A stretch of 64,000 nt of DNA. Origin: Acidobacteriota bacterium. GTDB lineage: Bacteria > Pseudomonadota > Alphaproteobacteria > Caulobacterales > Hyphomonadaceae. Both the position numbers and the translations under genes were made by a program. The notes under the pieces are model-generated. The model ran no database searches. It had not been told where the DNA came from and worked only from the letters and a program-made list of their open reading frames with translations. This document shows positions 27,320-34,679 of this stretch, in pieces. How positions within the stretch are numbered: the first letter of the stretch is position 1; every line of letters starts with the position of its first letter. The DNA lies in the NCBI GenBank assembly GCA_016712445.1, contig JADJRB010000001.1, positions 1,116,001 to 1,180,000 on the forward strand, given 5' to 3'.

Positions 27320-27910
27320 ATGTCGACCGACGAAAGGATTCTGCATGAACTGGTACGGTTGTTGGGATCCGTTCCCAGCAAAGCCACGTTCAGACATGAT
27401 CTGCCGCAGAATCACGAATGGTTAGGCGCGGTTCTGCACATCGTAGGTCTCTCCGGCGATATAAAGTTAGCTATGGAAGCGCGATCAGTGGCTTCAAAGA
27501 TCCACGACGTGCCAGTCAGCCTTCGTGATCCCCAAACGCAGCTGATCGTTTTGCTTCAACAAATGAAGCGAGAGTTCGAATTCAAACTTGGGTACTCCAT
27601 TCCGAGAAACTACCTCGAACTTTCTGACGTCACTAGACAAGAAGTATCCAAAACCGCCTCGGCGTTGAAGCTCGCTGTCGAGCAAGACAATGAGATTGAT
27701 CCCGACAGTCGAGAAATATTGGTATCCGAGATCGCAATTTTTGAAGCGTCACTTGGTGTGGCTAGGCTTTCTCCGGAGATTATATCTCGCTTCGTGAATG
27801 GAATTCTCAGAGGCGCTATGATCCTTGCCGCAGGCGAAGTAGTTAAGAAGATCGCTTCCGATCTGACGAAGCAACTGTTTGATCTCTTGGGTTGGCCACT
27901 GAGCGGCTAA
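27320..27910 (+). CDS. low-GC hypothetical protein
   Basis: 196 residues, mostly helical, starting 'MSTDERILHELVRLLGS', with charged middle segments and a C-terminal hydrophobic/amphipathic stretch (about 155-190, 'GAMILAAGEVVKKIAS'). No domain recognised. Codon usage is clearly poorer in G/C at third positions than in neighbours (for example TTT, ATA, AGA and TTA occur), suggesting recent acquisition. It lies 15 bp after argG, with palindromic repeats immediately downstream. ORF length and a plausible start at 27320 support it, but expression is uncertain. Confidence 0.55.
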   Translation: MSTDERILHELVRLLGSVPSKATFRHDLPQNHEWLGAVLHIVGLSGDIKLAMEARSVASKIHDVPVSLRDPQTQLIVLLQQMKREFEFKLGYSIPRNYLELSDVTRQEVSKTASALKLAVEQDNEIDPDSREILVSEIAIFEASLGVARLSPEIISRFVNGILRGAMILAAGEVVKKIASDLTKQLFDLLGWPLSG

Positions 27911-27953
27911 TGGGCTGCGAACATTTCAACTCAGCGAGTCCCTTCCCCAGTTT

Positions 27954-27995
27954 GTCGTCATCCCGGAATTTGCGCAGCAAATGTCCGGGACCCAG
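27954..27995 (-). repeat. palindromic repeat, copy C (inverted relative to A and B)
   Basis: Outer parts GTCGTCATCCCGG and CCGGGACCCAG are the reverse complement of the ends of copies A and B. The centre reads AATTTGCGCAGCAAAT, differing from A and B while keeping self-pairing. Sits between the low-GC gene and the GIY-YIG gene. Confidence 0.7.
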
Positions 27996-28034
27996 ACTGT
28001 CCTTGAGCAGACTATCGAGAACGCAGAAAGGAAG

Positions 28035-28077
28035 CCTGGGACCCGGTCTTCGCCTGCGGCGAAACCGGGATGACGAC
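28035..28077 (+). repeat. palindromic repeat, copy A, abutting the GIY-YIG stop codon
   Basis: Reads CTGGGACCCGG, then a centre TCTTCGCCTGCGGCGAAA, then CCGGGATGACGAC, forming a hairpin. Its end meets the TAG stop of the GIY-YIG gene at 28077-28079. Confidence 0.75.
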
Positions 28078-28433
28078 TAACTGACGTGGTTGAAGCGAGA
28101 GAGGTTGAGTTCCCTGGCCTCCGGCAAGATCGACTCCTCCGGTGCAACAAATAAGTCCAGCCAGAGGTCGCGCCAATAAGGGTTGGCTGCTTCGATCAAG
28201 CGGAGTTTCCATTCGCGGTGCCAGCGTTTGATCTGTTTCTCGCGGCGGATGGCTTCGCCGATTTCGTTATGGGTTTCGAACCAGACGAGCAGCTTGCAAT
28301 CATACTTGCGGGCGAAACCGGGCGTGATGTCGTGCTTGTGCTGCCAGATACGGCCCTCGAGGTCGCTGGTGACGCCTGTGTAAAGCGTGCCATTTCGCCT
28401 TGAGGCGAGGATGTAGACATAGCTGAACTGCAT
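28077..28433 (-). CDS. GIY-YIG nuclease superfamily protein
   Basis: 118 residues. The family pattern appears as 'YVYILAS...TLYTGVTSDL' (residues 5-24), followed by 'RIWQHK', 'YDCKLLVWFE' and 'AIRREKQIKRWHREWK', with the conserved arginine and a Glu in 'REKQIK'. It belongs to the small single-domain YhbQ/UPF0213-like group of putative endonucleases; biological role not established. It is bracketed by copies of one palindromic repeat, one of which begins at its stop codon. Confidence 0.85.
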   Translation of the reverse strand: MQFSYVYILASRRNGTLYTGVTSDLEGRIWQHKHDITPGFARKYDCKLLVWFETHNEIGEAIRREKQIKRWHREWKLRLIEAANPYWRDLWLDLFVAPEESILPEARELNLSRFNHVS

Positions 28434-28484
28434 GTATGGAACATAAAGGGAACATTGAGCGTTGTCACGCGCTTTTTTTGCTTT

Positions 28485-28528
28485 GCTGGGTCCCGGTCTT
28501 CGCCTTCGGCGAAACCGGGATGACGACC
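28485..28528 (+). repeat. palindromic repeat, copy B, upstream of the GIY-YIG gene
   Basis: Reads CTGGGTCCCGG, centre TCTTCGCCTTCGGCGAAA, then CCGGGATGACGAC. Same orientation as copy A, with two differences in outer arm and centre, on the far side of the GIY-YIG gene. A run of seven T (28473-28479) precedes it. Confidence 0.75.
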
Positions 28529-28539
28529 GACGAACGTAG

Positions 28540-29277
28540 CTATTTCACTTCCTTCGGTGCCTTGAGGCGGCGCTTTGTCTGGTGGGTTTCCGCCTTGTCG
28601 CCGTCCGGTTTTTCGCCGCGCATGTAGTGGCGTTGCCAGCGTTCCTTCATGGCGTTCTGTTCGCCGCCCTTGAGGCGCGTGTTGAAGTCGGCGCGGCTGT
28701 CGCGCCAGCCTTCGTATTCCTTCACCAGCTCCTGATTGGTGCTCATCAGCTTGCGCTCGGGCGTGATCTCCTCGAGGCGTTTGTGTTCCATCAGGGTGAT
28801 GAAGGCGAAGGGCTCGCCCTTGCGGAAGACGACTTCGCCGGGGCGCGTCATCTGCCAGTTCATCGTGAACGGAAACGGCAGCCAGTCGGTTTCCACGAGG
28901 CCGGTCAGCGGGGCGATGCCGTCCTTCGGCCAGTTCGGCGGGCCGGTGACCCAGACGCCCCAGCCGGGCGGCGTGCGGAACAGGTGGCCGGTGTGGAAGG
29001 TGACGATGCCGCGCATGAAATGGCTGTCGGCGAAAGAAGCGATGGCGCGCGGGTCGCCAGTGGTGAGGAGGTTGATGTCCTCGATGCGGGGGCCGCCGTT
29101 CCACTGGATCTTGATGTCCATCGGGCAGAGGATTTCCCAGCCCGTGGAGTTCGCCATGGTCAGCGGCAGGCAGCGATAGGGATGGCGGTCGACGAAGGCG
29201 TCCATCCAGGCGCGATCGGACCGGCCGGGGACAATCTCCGGGGCGACATCGTAGATCTTGTAGCAGTCGAGGTGCAT
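28540..29277 (-). CDS. DUF6065-like hypothetical protein
   Basis: 245 residues from ATG 29277. Begins 'MHLDCYKIYDVAPEIVPG' and contains 'WEILCPMDIKIQWNGGP', 'ADSHFMRGIVTFHTGHLF', 'GWGVWVTGPPNWPKDGI' and 'LPFPFTMNWQMTRPG', matching the pattern of the DUF6065 family, whose members are often near oxygenases or cupins. No catalytic motif is evident; the C-terminus is charged and Lys-rich. It diverges from the prolyl-tRNA editing gene across 47 bp. Function unknown. Confidence 0.65.
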   Translation of the reverse strand: MHLDCYKIYDVAPEIVPGRSDRAWMDAFVDRHPYRCLPLTMANSTGWEILCPMDIKIQWNGGPRIEDINLLTTGDPRAIASFADSHFMRGIVTFHTGHLFRTPPGWGVWVTGPPNWPKDGIAPLTGLVETDWLPFPFTMNWQMTRPGEVVFRKGEPFAFITLMEHKRLEEITPERKLMSTNQELVKEYEGWRDSRADFNTRLKGGEQNAMKERWQRHYMRGEKPDGDKAETHQTKRRLKAPKEVK

Positions 29278-29324
29278 GGGCGGCGGGGCATTCGTTTCTT
29301 GACGGGAGGGGCAAGTCTTGGCGA

Positions 29325-29831
29325 ATGGGCGCCATGCAAGCAAGCCCCGAAGACCTGTTCGCCTATCTCGACCGCCTCGGCATCGCGCACACGACGCATT
29401 GGCACGAGGCGATGTTCACCGTCGATCAATCGAGCGCGCTGAAGGCGGAGATGCCGGGCGCGCATACCAAGAACCTGTTCCTGAAGGACAAGGACGGGCA
29501 GATCGTGCTGATCGCGGCGGAGGCGCATGGGCCGATCCGGCTGAACCAGCTCCACAAGCTGATCGGGACGGCGCGGCTGTCGTTCGGGGCGCCGGAGCTG
29601 ATGACCGAGGTGCTGGGCGTGGTGCCCGGATCGGTGACGGCGTTTGCGCTGATGAATGATACCGCAGGCCGCGTGCGGTTCCTGGTGGACGCCGTGTTGG
29701 CGGCGGCGGAGGTGGTGAACTTCCATCCGCTGGTGAACACCGGGACGACCGCGATTTCGCAGGCCGACTTCCGCCGTTTCGTGGAAGCGACGGGGCACGG
29801 TTTCGAGGTGGTGGATTTCAGCGTGCTCTAG
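29325..29831 (+). CDS. prolyl-tRNA associated editing domain protein (ProX/YbaK type)
   Basis: 168 residues of the YbaK/PrdX aminoacyl-tRNA deacylase fold. 'GAHTKNLFLKDKDGQIVLIA' (residues about 45-64) with the catalytic-type Lys, 'RLNQLHKLIGTARLSFG' and 'GVVPGSVTAFALMND' are characteristic. It most likely clears mischarged Ala- or Cys-tRNA(Pro) in trans. Start is ATG 29325 or 29334. Confidence 0.88.
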   Translation: MGAMQASPEDLFAYLDRLGIAHTTHWHEAMFTVDQSSALKAEMPGAHTKNLFLKDKDGQIVLIAAEAHGPIRLNQLHKLIGTARLSFGAPELMTEVLGVVPGSVTAFALMNDTAGRVRFLVDAVLAAAEVVNFHPLVNTGTTAISQADFRRFVEATGHGFEVVDFSVL

Positions 29832-29845
29832 GCAGCTTTACCGGG

Positions 29846-29954
29846 CCCCGGCTGTCGCCGGGGTGAGCGGAGGGAGAGGCATGTTGCGCACGGAGGCCCT
29901 CACCTCCCACCGCTCCGGGCGGCGGGCCCCTCCTCTCCCGCAGGGCGGGAGAGG
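29846..29954. repeat. two intergenic hairpins between convergent genes
   Basis: CCCCGGC (29846-29852)/GCCGGGG (29857-29863) with a 4-base loop, then CCTCTCCCGC (29932-29941)/GCGGGAGAGG (29945-29954) with a 3-base loop. No T-run follows either, so they look more like REP-type palindromes than intrinsic terminators, although they could block read-through between the convergent proX-like and asd genes. Confidence 0.6.
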
Positions 29955-29963
29955 GGTTGAAGG

Positions 29964-31004
29964 TCAGGCCTTCGCTTTTGCCGTTTCCGGTTTGAGGACA
30001 CCGCGGTTGAGGAGTTCCTCGGCGATCTGGACGGCGTTGAGGGCGGCGCCCTTGCGCAGGTTGTCCGAGACGCACCAGAAGGCGAGGCCGTTCTCGACCG
30101 TGGGGTCGGTGCGGATGCGGCTGACATAGGTCGCCCATTCGCCGGCCGCTTCCTTCGGCGTCATGTAGAGATCTTCCTTCGGATCATCGAGGACGATCAG
30201 GCCGGGGCTTTCGCGCAGCAGGGCGCGCGCTTCGTCGGCGCTCATCTCGCCGTTCATCTCGATGGTGACGGCCTCGGAATGGCCGACGAAGACCGGCACG
30301 CGCACGCAGGTGGCGACCAGCTTGATCTTCGGGTCGAGGATCTTCTTGGTCTCGACCGTCATCTTCCATTCTTCCTTGGTGAAGCCGTCCTCCATGAAGT
30401 CGTCGATGTGCGGGATGACGTTGAAGGCGATCTCCTTCGGGAAGATCTCGGGCGTCGGCTCGTCATTGACGAAGACGCCGCGCGTCTGGTTCCAGAGTTC
30501 GTCCATCGCGTCCTTCCCCTTCCCCGAGACGGACTGGTAGGTGGAGACGACGACGCGGGAGATGCCGACCGCATCGTGGATCGGCTTCAGCGCGACGACG
30601 AGCTGGGCGGTCGAGCAGTTGGGGTTCGCGATGATGCCCTTCTTCTTGTAGCCCATGACGGCGTCGGCATTGCACTCGGGCACGACGAGGGGCACGTCCG
30701 GGTCCATCCGCCAGGCGGAGGAGTTGTCGATGGTGATGGCGCCGGCCTTGGCGATCTTCGGGCACCATTCCTTCGACACCTTGCCGCCGGCCGACATCAG
30801 GACGAGGTCGACCTTCGAGAAGTCGAACTGTTCGAGGTCGTGGCATTTCAGCGTGCGGTCGCCGTAGGAGACTTCCTTGCCGATCGAGCGGCGGGAGGCG
30901 ACGGCGTAGACTTCGTCCGCCGGGAAAAGGCGCTCGTCGAGGATGGCGAGAAGCTCCCGACCGACATTGCCTGTGGCGCCAACAACCGCGATGCGCGTGC
31001 CCAT
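29964..31004 (-). CDS. asd: aspartate-semialdehyde dehydrogenase
   Basis: 346 residues. 'GATGNVGRELL' is the NADP-binding turn, 'NPNCSTAQLVVAL' holds the active-site cysteine (about residue 133), and 'CVRVPVFVGHSEAV' the substrate-binding and catalytic histidine region. It reduces aspartyl phosphate on the route to lysine, threonine, methionine and diaminopimelate. ATG 31004 follows CTGGAGAAC. Divergent from the NTF2-like gene. Confidence 0.96.
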   Translation of the reverse strand: MGTRIAVVGATGNVGRELLAILDERLFPADEVYAVASRRSIGKEVSYGDRTLKCHDLEQFDFSKVDLVLMSAGGKVSKEWCPKIAKAGAITIDNSSAWRMDPDVPLVVPECNADAVMGYKKKGIIANPNCSTAQLVVALKPIHDAVGISRVVVSTYQSVSGKGKDAMDELWNQTRGVFVNDEPTPEIFPKEIAFNVIPHIDDFMEDGFTKEEWKMTVETKKILDPKIKLVATCVRVPVFVGHSEAVTIEMNGEMSADEARALLRESPGLIVLDDPKEDLYMTPKEAAGEWATYVSRIRTDPTVENGLAFWCVSDNLRKGAALNAVQIAEELLNRGVLKPETAKAKA

Positions 31005-31128
31005 GATGTTCTCCAGTCCGGGTGGTTTGCGGGCTATATGGGCCATCTCGGCTCCGGCTTAAAGCGGCTTGTGCAATACGCCCCCGGCTGGCAGGAGGGG
31101 GCGATGCCGAAAGAGGGGTTCCCGCGCC

Positions 31129-31500
31129 GTGCTGGACGAGATCATCCGCCGTTATATCGCAAGCTATAATGACCGGGACATCGACGCGATGCTGGCCTGC
31201 GTGACGGATGATGTGGTGTTCGAGAATATCTCGAATGCCGGACAATCCATGCGCCTGGATGGCAAGGCGATGATGCGGCAGGTGGCGGAAGTGTCCGGCA
31301 ATGCCTTTTCGTATCGCCGCCAGCGGCTGATCAACCTCGTCACCGATGCGGGCAAGGCCGCCGCGGAGATCGAGTTCGAGGGCCGCGCGGCGGTCGACCT
31401 GCCGAACGGCGTGCGCGCCGGCGAGACCGTGAAGGTGCGCGGCGCGAGCTTTTTCGAGTTTCGCGGGCCCCTGCTCTGCCGGATCGCGGACTATAGCTAG
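31129..31500 (+). CDS. NTF2/SnoaL-like small protein
   Basis: About 123 residues from GTG 31129 (an AGAGGGG lies ten bases upstream). The order 'IIRRYIASYNDRDIDAMLACVTDDVVFEN', quoted only in part, and 'VRGASFFEFRGPLLCRIADYS' matches the cone-shaped NTF2/SnoaL fold that binds or isomerises hydrophobic ligands. No active-site residues can be assigned with certainty. Stands alone after asd on the other strand. Confidence 0.7.
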   Translation: MLDEIIRRYIASYNDRDIDAMLACVTDDVVFENISNAGQSMRLDGKAMMRQVAEVSGNAFSYRRQRLINLVTDAGKAAAEIEFEGRAAVDLPNGVRAGETVKVRGASFFEFRGPLLCRIADYS

Positions 31501-31533
31501 ATGTCGACCTGAACCATTGCCCAAGACGCGACA

Positions 31534-31615
31534 CTCATCCTGAGCGAAGTCGAAGGATGGGCCAAGCCGAGCGAAGGGCTGTTGTGACCCATCCTTCGAC
31601 TTCGCTCAGGATGAG
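31534..31615. repeat. perfect 28-bp inverted repeat
   Basis: Left arm 31534-31561 (starts CTCATCCTGAGCG) and right arm 31588-31615 (ends CTCAGGATGAG) are exact reverse complements, with a 26-base loop. It fills the gap between the convergent NTF2-like and SRPBCC genes. The arm sequence resembles widespread alphaproteobacterial intergenic repeats (recalled, not searched). Confidence 0.85.
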
Positions 31616-31635
31616 CTTGCACTGTTTGACGAACG

Positions 31636-32169
31636 TTATTCGGGAAAGCGCTGATCATACTCGGCGCGCAGTTTGACCCAGTTGTCCCAATGCGGTGCGG
31701 GATCGGTGCCCGCGAGTCTGGCCTCCAGCACGTCCACATGCGCGTGCCAGCCGGCGGAGACGCTGAGCAGGACGTCGCGGTTCGGTGCGCGGCGATGCGT
31801 GATGGTGAGCAGTGTGCCGGCGCCTTTGGCGGTGAGCTCAAACAGCACGTCGGACTGCACGCCCCAGGAAATGAAGAGGCGGCGCGGCGGATCGACGTCG
31901 AGAACCTTGCAGGTCATGCGGTTTTCCGCGCCCATGCCGTCCGGGCGCTTGCCGGGCGGGTTGGTGAGTTCGTCATTGCGCCAGACGAATTCGAACTCGG
32001 CGCCGGGCGTCAGGTCCATGTCGCCGGACGCGAGCCATTGGCGGCGCAGGTCGCTTTTCGTCAGGTAGTCCCAGACGCGCTCGGGCGGGCCCGGAAGGAG
32101 GCGTTCGAGTTTCAGGACGGTCGGCTCCACGAGTGTGCCGTAGGCGGAGGATGCGGCGAGCTTGGTCAT
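31636..32169 (-). CDS. SRPBCC (AHSA1-type) domain protein
   Basis: 177 residues. 'LKLERLLPGPPERVWDYLTKSDLRRQWLASG' region, quoted in part, then 'TPGAEFEFVW', 'CKVLDVDPPRRLFISW' and 'GWHAHVDVLEARL' are the Activator of Hsp90 ATPase-like START fold. It probably binds a hydrophobic ligand. Starts with ATGA overlap at the ArsR stop, the usual pairing in which an ArsR regulator controls an SRPBCC gene. Confidence 0.88.
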   Translation of the reverse strand: MTKLAASSAYGTLVEPTVLKLERLLPGPPERVWDYLTKSDLRRQWLASGDMDLTPGAEFEFVWRNDELTNPPGKRPDGMGAENRMTCKVLDVDPPRRLFISWGVQSDVLFELTAKGAGTLLTITHRRAPNRDVLLSVSAGWHAHVDVLEARLAGTDPAPHWDNWVKLRAEYDQRFPE

Positions 32170-32525
32170 TGGGGATCTCCTTCGGAGGATTTGGAATCTG
32201 CGTCGCGCAGAAGGCGTTCGAGGGTATCGAGGCGGGAGGTCCAGAACTGTTCGTAGAAGGCGAGCCAGTCATGGGCGTTCGCGAGGGGGCCGGCCTCGAG
32301 GTGGCAGACATGGGTGCGTCCGCGCACTTCGCGGCGGATGAGGCCGGCGCCTTCGAGCGACTTGATGTGCTTGGAGGCGGCGGCGAGGGACATCTCGAAC
32401 GGCTCGGCGAGCTGCGAGACGGTGCGGGCGCCGCCGGTCAGCTCCTTGAGCATGCGGCGGCGGGTGGCGTCTCCCAGGGCGTGGAAGACGGCGTCGAGGC
32501 GGGGGGAGTCAAGTAGTTCAACCAT
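32166..32525 (-). CDS. ArsR-family transcriptional regulator
   Basis: 119 residues from ATG 32525. Winged-helix ArsR fold: 'LDAVFHALGDATRRRMLKEL', 'RTVSQLAEPFEMSLAAASKHIKSLEGAGL' (recognition helix about 45-65) and 'RREVRGRTHVCHLEAGPL'. Only one cysteine ('VCHLEA') is visible, so it is not a typical metal sensor. Two palindromic operators lie over and upstream of its start, implying autoregulation. Confidence 0.9.
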   Translation of the reverse strand: MVELLDSPRLDAVFHALGDATRRRMLKELTGGARTVSQLAEPFEMSLAAASKHIKSLEGAGLIRREVRGRTHVCHLEAGPLANAHDWLAFYEQFWTSRLDTLERLLRDADSKSSEGDPQ

Positions 32526-32534
32526 GTGGTTGAA
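32517..32534. promoter_or_regulatory. palindromic ArsR operator 1, over the arsR-type start codon
   Basis: TTCAACCATGTGGTTGAA is a perfect 8-bp dyad around a TG centre and contains the ATG (32525-32523) of the ArsR gene. Binding here would block translation initiation region and transcription. It matches operator 2 in TCAACCA-N2-TGGTTGA. Confidence 0.7.
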
Positions 32535-32556
32535 TATACGGGACGGGATTTGATTG

Positions 32557-32572
32557 TCAACCAATTGGTTGA
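32557..32572. promoter_or_regulatory. palindromic ArsR operator 2
   Basis: TCAACCAATTGGTTGA is a perfect 16-bp palindrome, 39 bp centre-to-centre from operator 1, in the gap between the DUF1801 gene and the ArsR gene. Confidence 0.7.
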
Positions 32573-32579
32573 ATAAATC

Positions 32580-33398
32580 TCAGGGCTTCCAGCCGGGGAT
32601 CTTTGCGGCCTGTTTCAGCCACTTCTTCATCTGCGCCGCGTCGAAGCCGTCTTCGGGAATGTCGAGCCAGCGGCTTTCGCCGCTCTTCGGCGTATGGCCG
32701 GGGGGCATGGGGGTGAGGTGGATGCCCTTGAAGAAGGTAACCTTCACGTACCGCGTCAGCACATGGAAGGTGACGAACCAGCCTTGGCCTTCGACGCCGT
32801 AGAAGGGCGAGTTCCACTTCACGGCTTTTTGCACGCCCGGCACGGCGGCGGTGATCAGGGCGTCGAGCCGCTGGCCGACCTCTTGCTTCCAGCCGGGCAT
32901 GGCGGCGATGTAGGCCTGCACCGGCGCATCGCCGTCGCCCTTCGCGATCTGCGGGTTTCCGCCAGAGAGAAGGACGGGCTTCCTGGTCTTGCCGCCGGCC
33001 TTGACCGCTTTCGATGTGTTGTGCGCGACGGCTGCCTTGATGAGCGACTTGAAGGCGGCCTCGTTCAGCTTGTCGCCTTCGGCGAGGTCGATGGCGCGGC
33101 GCGTGCTGGCGTCGAGGCTGGCATTGAAGACGCCTTTGGGGTCTGGCAATGCGGCGCCGTGCGCGAAGGTGAGCTTGACCTTGTCCTTGTAGACTTCGCC
33201 GGTGCAGAGGATGCCATTCTGCTCCCAGACTGGCACGCCGGCAGGGTTGGACGGCTTCTGCCATTTCATCGTTTCTTCGACATCCGGCGCGGCTTCCTTG
33301 ATAAGCCTGCGGATGTTTGCGAGGGCCGCGCCGCGCCAGCCGCCAATCTCCTTGAGACGGGTGTCTATCTTCTGCGAGGGAGAAGGCGCATGAGCCAT
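32580..33398 (-). CDS. tandem DUF1801 (YdhG-like) protein
   Basis: 272 residues made of two related domains, roughly 1-115 ('WRGAALANIRRLIKEA', 'DVEETMKWQKPSNP', 'VWEQNGILCTGEVYKDKVKL') and 150-265 ('DALITAAVPGVQKAVKWNSPFYG', 'WFVTFHVLTRYVKVTFFKG'), joined by a Lys/Gly-rich linker. DUF1801 proteins are usually single-domain; the tandem form is less usual. It lies upstream of and collinear with the ArsR-SRPBCC pair. Function unknown. Confidence 0.85.
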   Translation of the reverse strand: MAHAPSPSQKIDTRLKEIGGWRGAALANIRRLIKEAAPDVEETMKWQKPSNPAGVPVWEQNGILCTGEVYKDKVKLTFAHGAALPDPKGVFNASLDASTRRAIDLAEGDKLNEAAFKSLIKAAVAHNTSKAVKAGGKTRKPVLLSGGNPQIAKGDGDAPVQAYIAAMPGWKQEVGQRLDALITAAVPGVQKAVKWNSPFYGVEGQGWFVTFHVLTRYVKVTFFKGIHLTPMPPGHTPKSGESRWLDIPEDGFDAAQMKKWLKQAAKIPGWKP

Positions 33399-33403
33399 GC
33401 GGT

Positions 33404-34594
33404 TCAGGCGCTTTCCTTCATTGCCGGACGTCGCAAATCCGCCGCGAGGCCCTCCCCCATCAGGTCGATGAAGTTTTCCGAGTAGAAACCTGCGACCTGC
33501 GCGGGCGTGCAGCCGGCAAGCGTTTCGTCGAACCGCTTGAGCGGATTGCGGCCGCCTTCGACGTGCGGATAGTCCGATGAGAAGAGGCAGACTTCGTCGC
33601 CGGAATTGCGGATGATCCAGCCGGCATCTTCGTGCGGATAGGGCGCGGCGCGGAAGCTTCGCCGGACGATTTCGGACGGCTTCGCGGAGAGTTTCTGCAA
33701 CCGCTCTTCATTGCGCAGGAAGGCGTGGGCGGCGGAATCCATGGAGCGCATCCATCCGGGCACCCAGGCGGCGCCGAGTTCGATGGCGCCCCATTTCAGC
33801 TTCGGGAAGCGATCGAACACGCCGTCGAAGATGAGCGTGGCGAGTGTCTGCATCGCGGACTGCGGGATCGGCATATAGGAGACGGAGGTGAAGTTGTCGT
33901 CGCCGCCGTGGAAATCGGGCACCGGCGGCAGGCCGTTCTGCTTGTAGACGGGGTTCAGCTTCTCCTCGCCGCCGACATGCAGGAGGATCGGGATGCCGGC
34001 TTCTTCCGCGATGCGCCAGACGGGATCGAGGCCGATATGGCTCGGCCCGTGGTTTTGTGGGCATACGGACGGCACCATCAGCGCCTTGGCGCCGAGCTTG
34101 ACGGCCAGCTTCGCGGTGACTTCGGCGCGCTTGAAATCTTCGAGCGGCACATAGGCGACCGCCAGAAGGCGGCGGTCGACGGCGCAGAAGTCCGTCATCA
34201 TCCGGTTGTGGGCATCGGCGGCGGCATAGCAGAGTTCCATGTCGCCTGACTGGTCGAGCCCGAAATTGCCGAGGCAGAAGGTGGTGAAGACCAGCTGGCT
34301 TGCGAAGCCGAGCAGGTCCATGACGGCGGGCCGGTCGAATGCGTTGAAGGCGCCGAGGGCTTCGTAATTCTTGCGCAGCAGGATCGCGCCTTCGGCGCCG
34401 GCGCGGAACGCGGCGTCTTCGTGCTTGGCGCGCTCGGCCTCAAGCCATTTGGCGCGCTTCAGCTTGGCCTGGAAGGATGGCAAGGCGTGATAGCGCGCAA
34501 GCAGGCGGCGGTCGAAATACGGATCAAGGCAATCCGGCATTTCCATCAGGTGGCTGTCCGCATCATGGATCAGCCGTCCGGCGGCGTAGGACAT
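33404..34594 (-). CDS. amidohydrolase-family hydrolase or decarboxylase
   Basis: 396 residues of the amidohydrolase_2 TIM barrel. 'HDADSHLMEMPDCLDPYF' holds the early acidic/histidine metal site, 'GIPILLHVGGEE' and 'FSSDYPHVEGG' the later histidine and aspartate ligands. Members hydrolyse or decarboxylate aromatic or carboxylate substrates with Zn2+. Five-bp gap to the DUF1801 gene suggests one transcription unit. ATG 34594 follows a GGAGG. Confidence 0.85.
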   Translation of the reverse strand: MSYAAGRLIHDADSHLMEMPDCLDPYFDRRLLARYHALPSFQAKLKRAKWLEAERAKHEDAAFRAGAEGAILLRKNYEALGAFNAFDRPAVMDLLGFASQLVFTTFCLGNFGLDQSGDMELCYAAADAHNRMMTDFCAVDRRLLAVAYVPLEDFKRAEVTAKLAVKLGAKALMVPSVCPQNHGPSHIGLDPVWRIAEEAGIPILLHVGGEEKLNPVYKQNGLPPVPDFHGGDDNFTSVSYMPIPQSAMQTLATLIFDGVFDRFPKLKWGAIELGAAWVPGWMRSMDSAAHAFLRNEERLQKLSAKPSEIVRRSFRAAPYPHEDAGWIIRNSGDEVCLFSSDYPHVEGGRNPLKRFDETLAGCTPAQVAGFYSENFIDLMGEGLAADLRRPAMKESA

Positions 34595-34679
34595 GGGTCG
34601 TTTCCTCCGTGGCTCTCTGGCCGTATTTTGGAGGCAACATTCCACAGGCCGGGACGTTGAGCAATCAAGGAGCCTCGCG

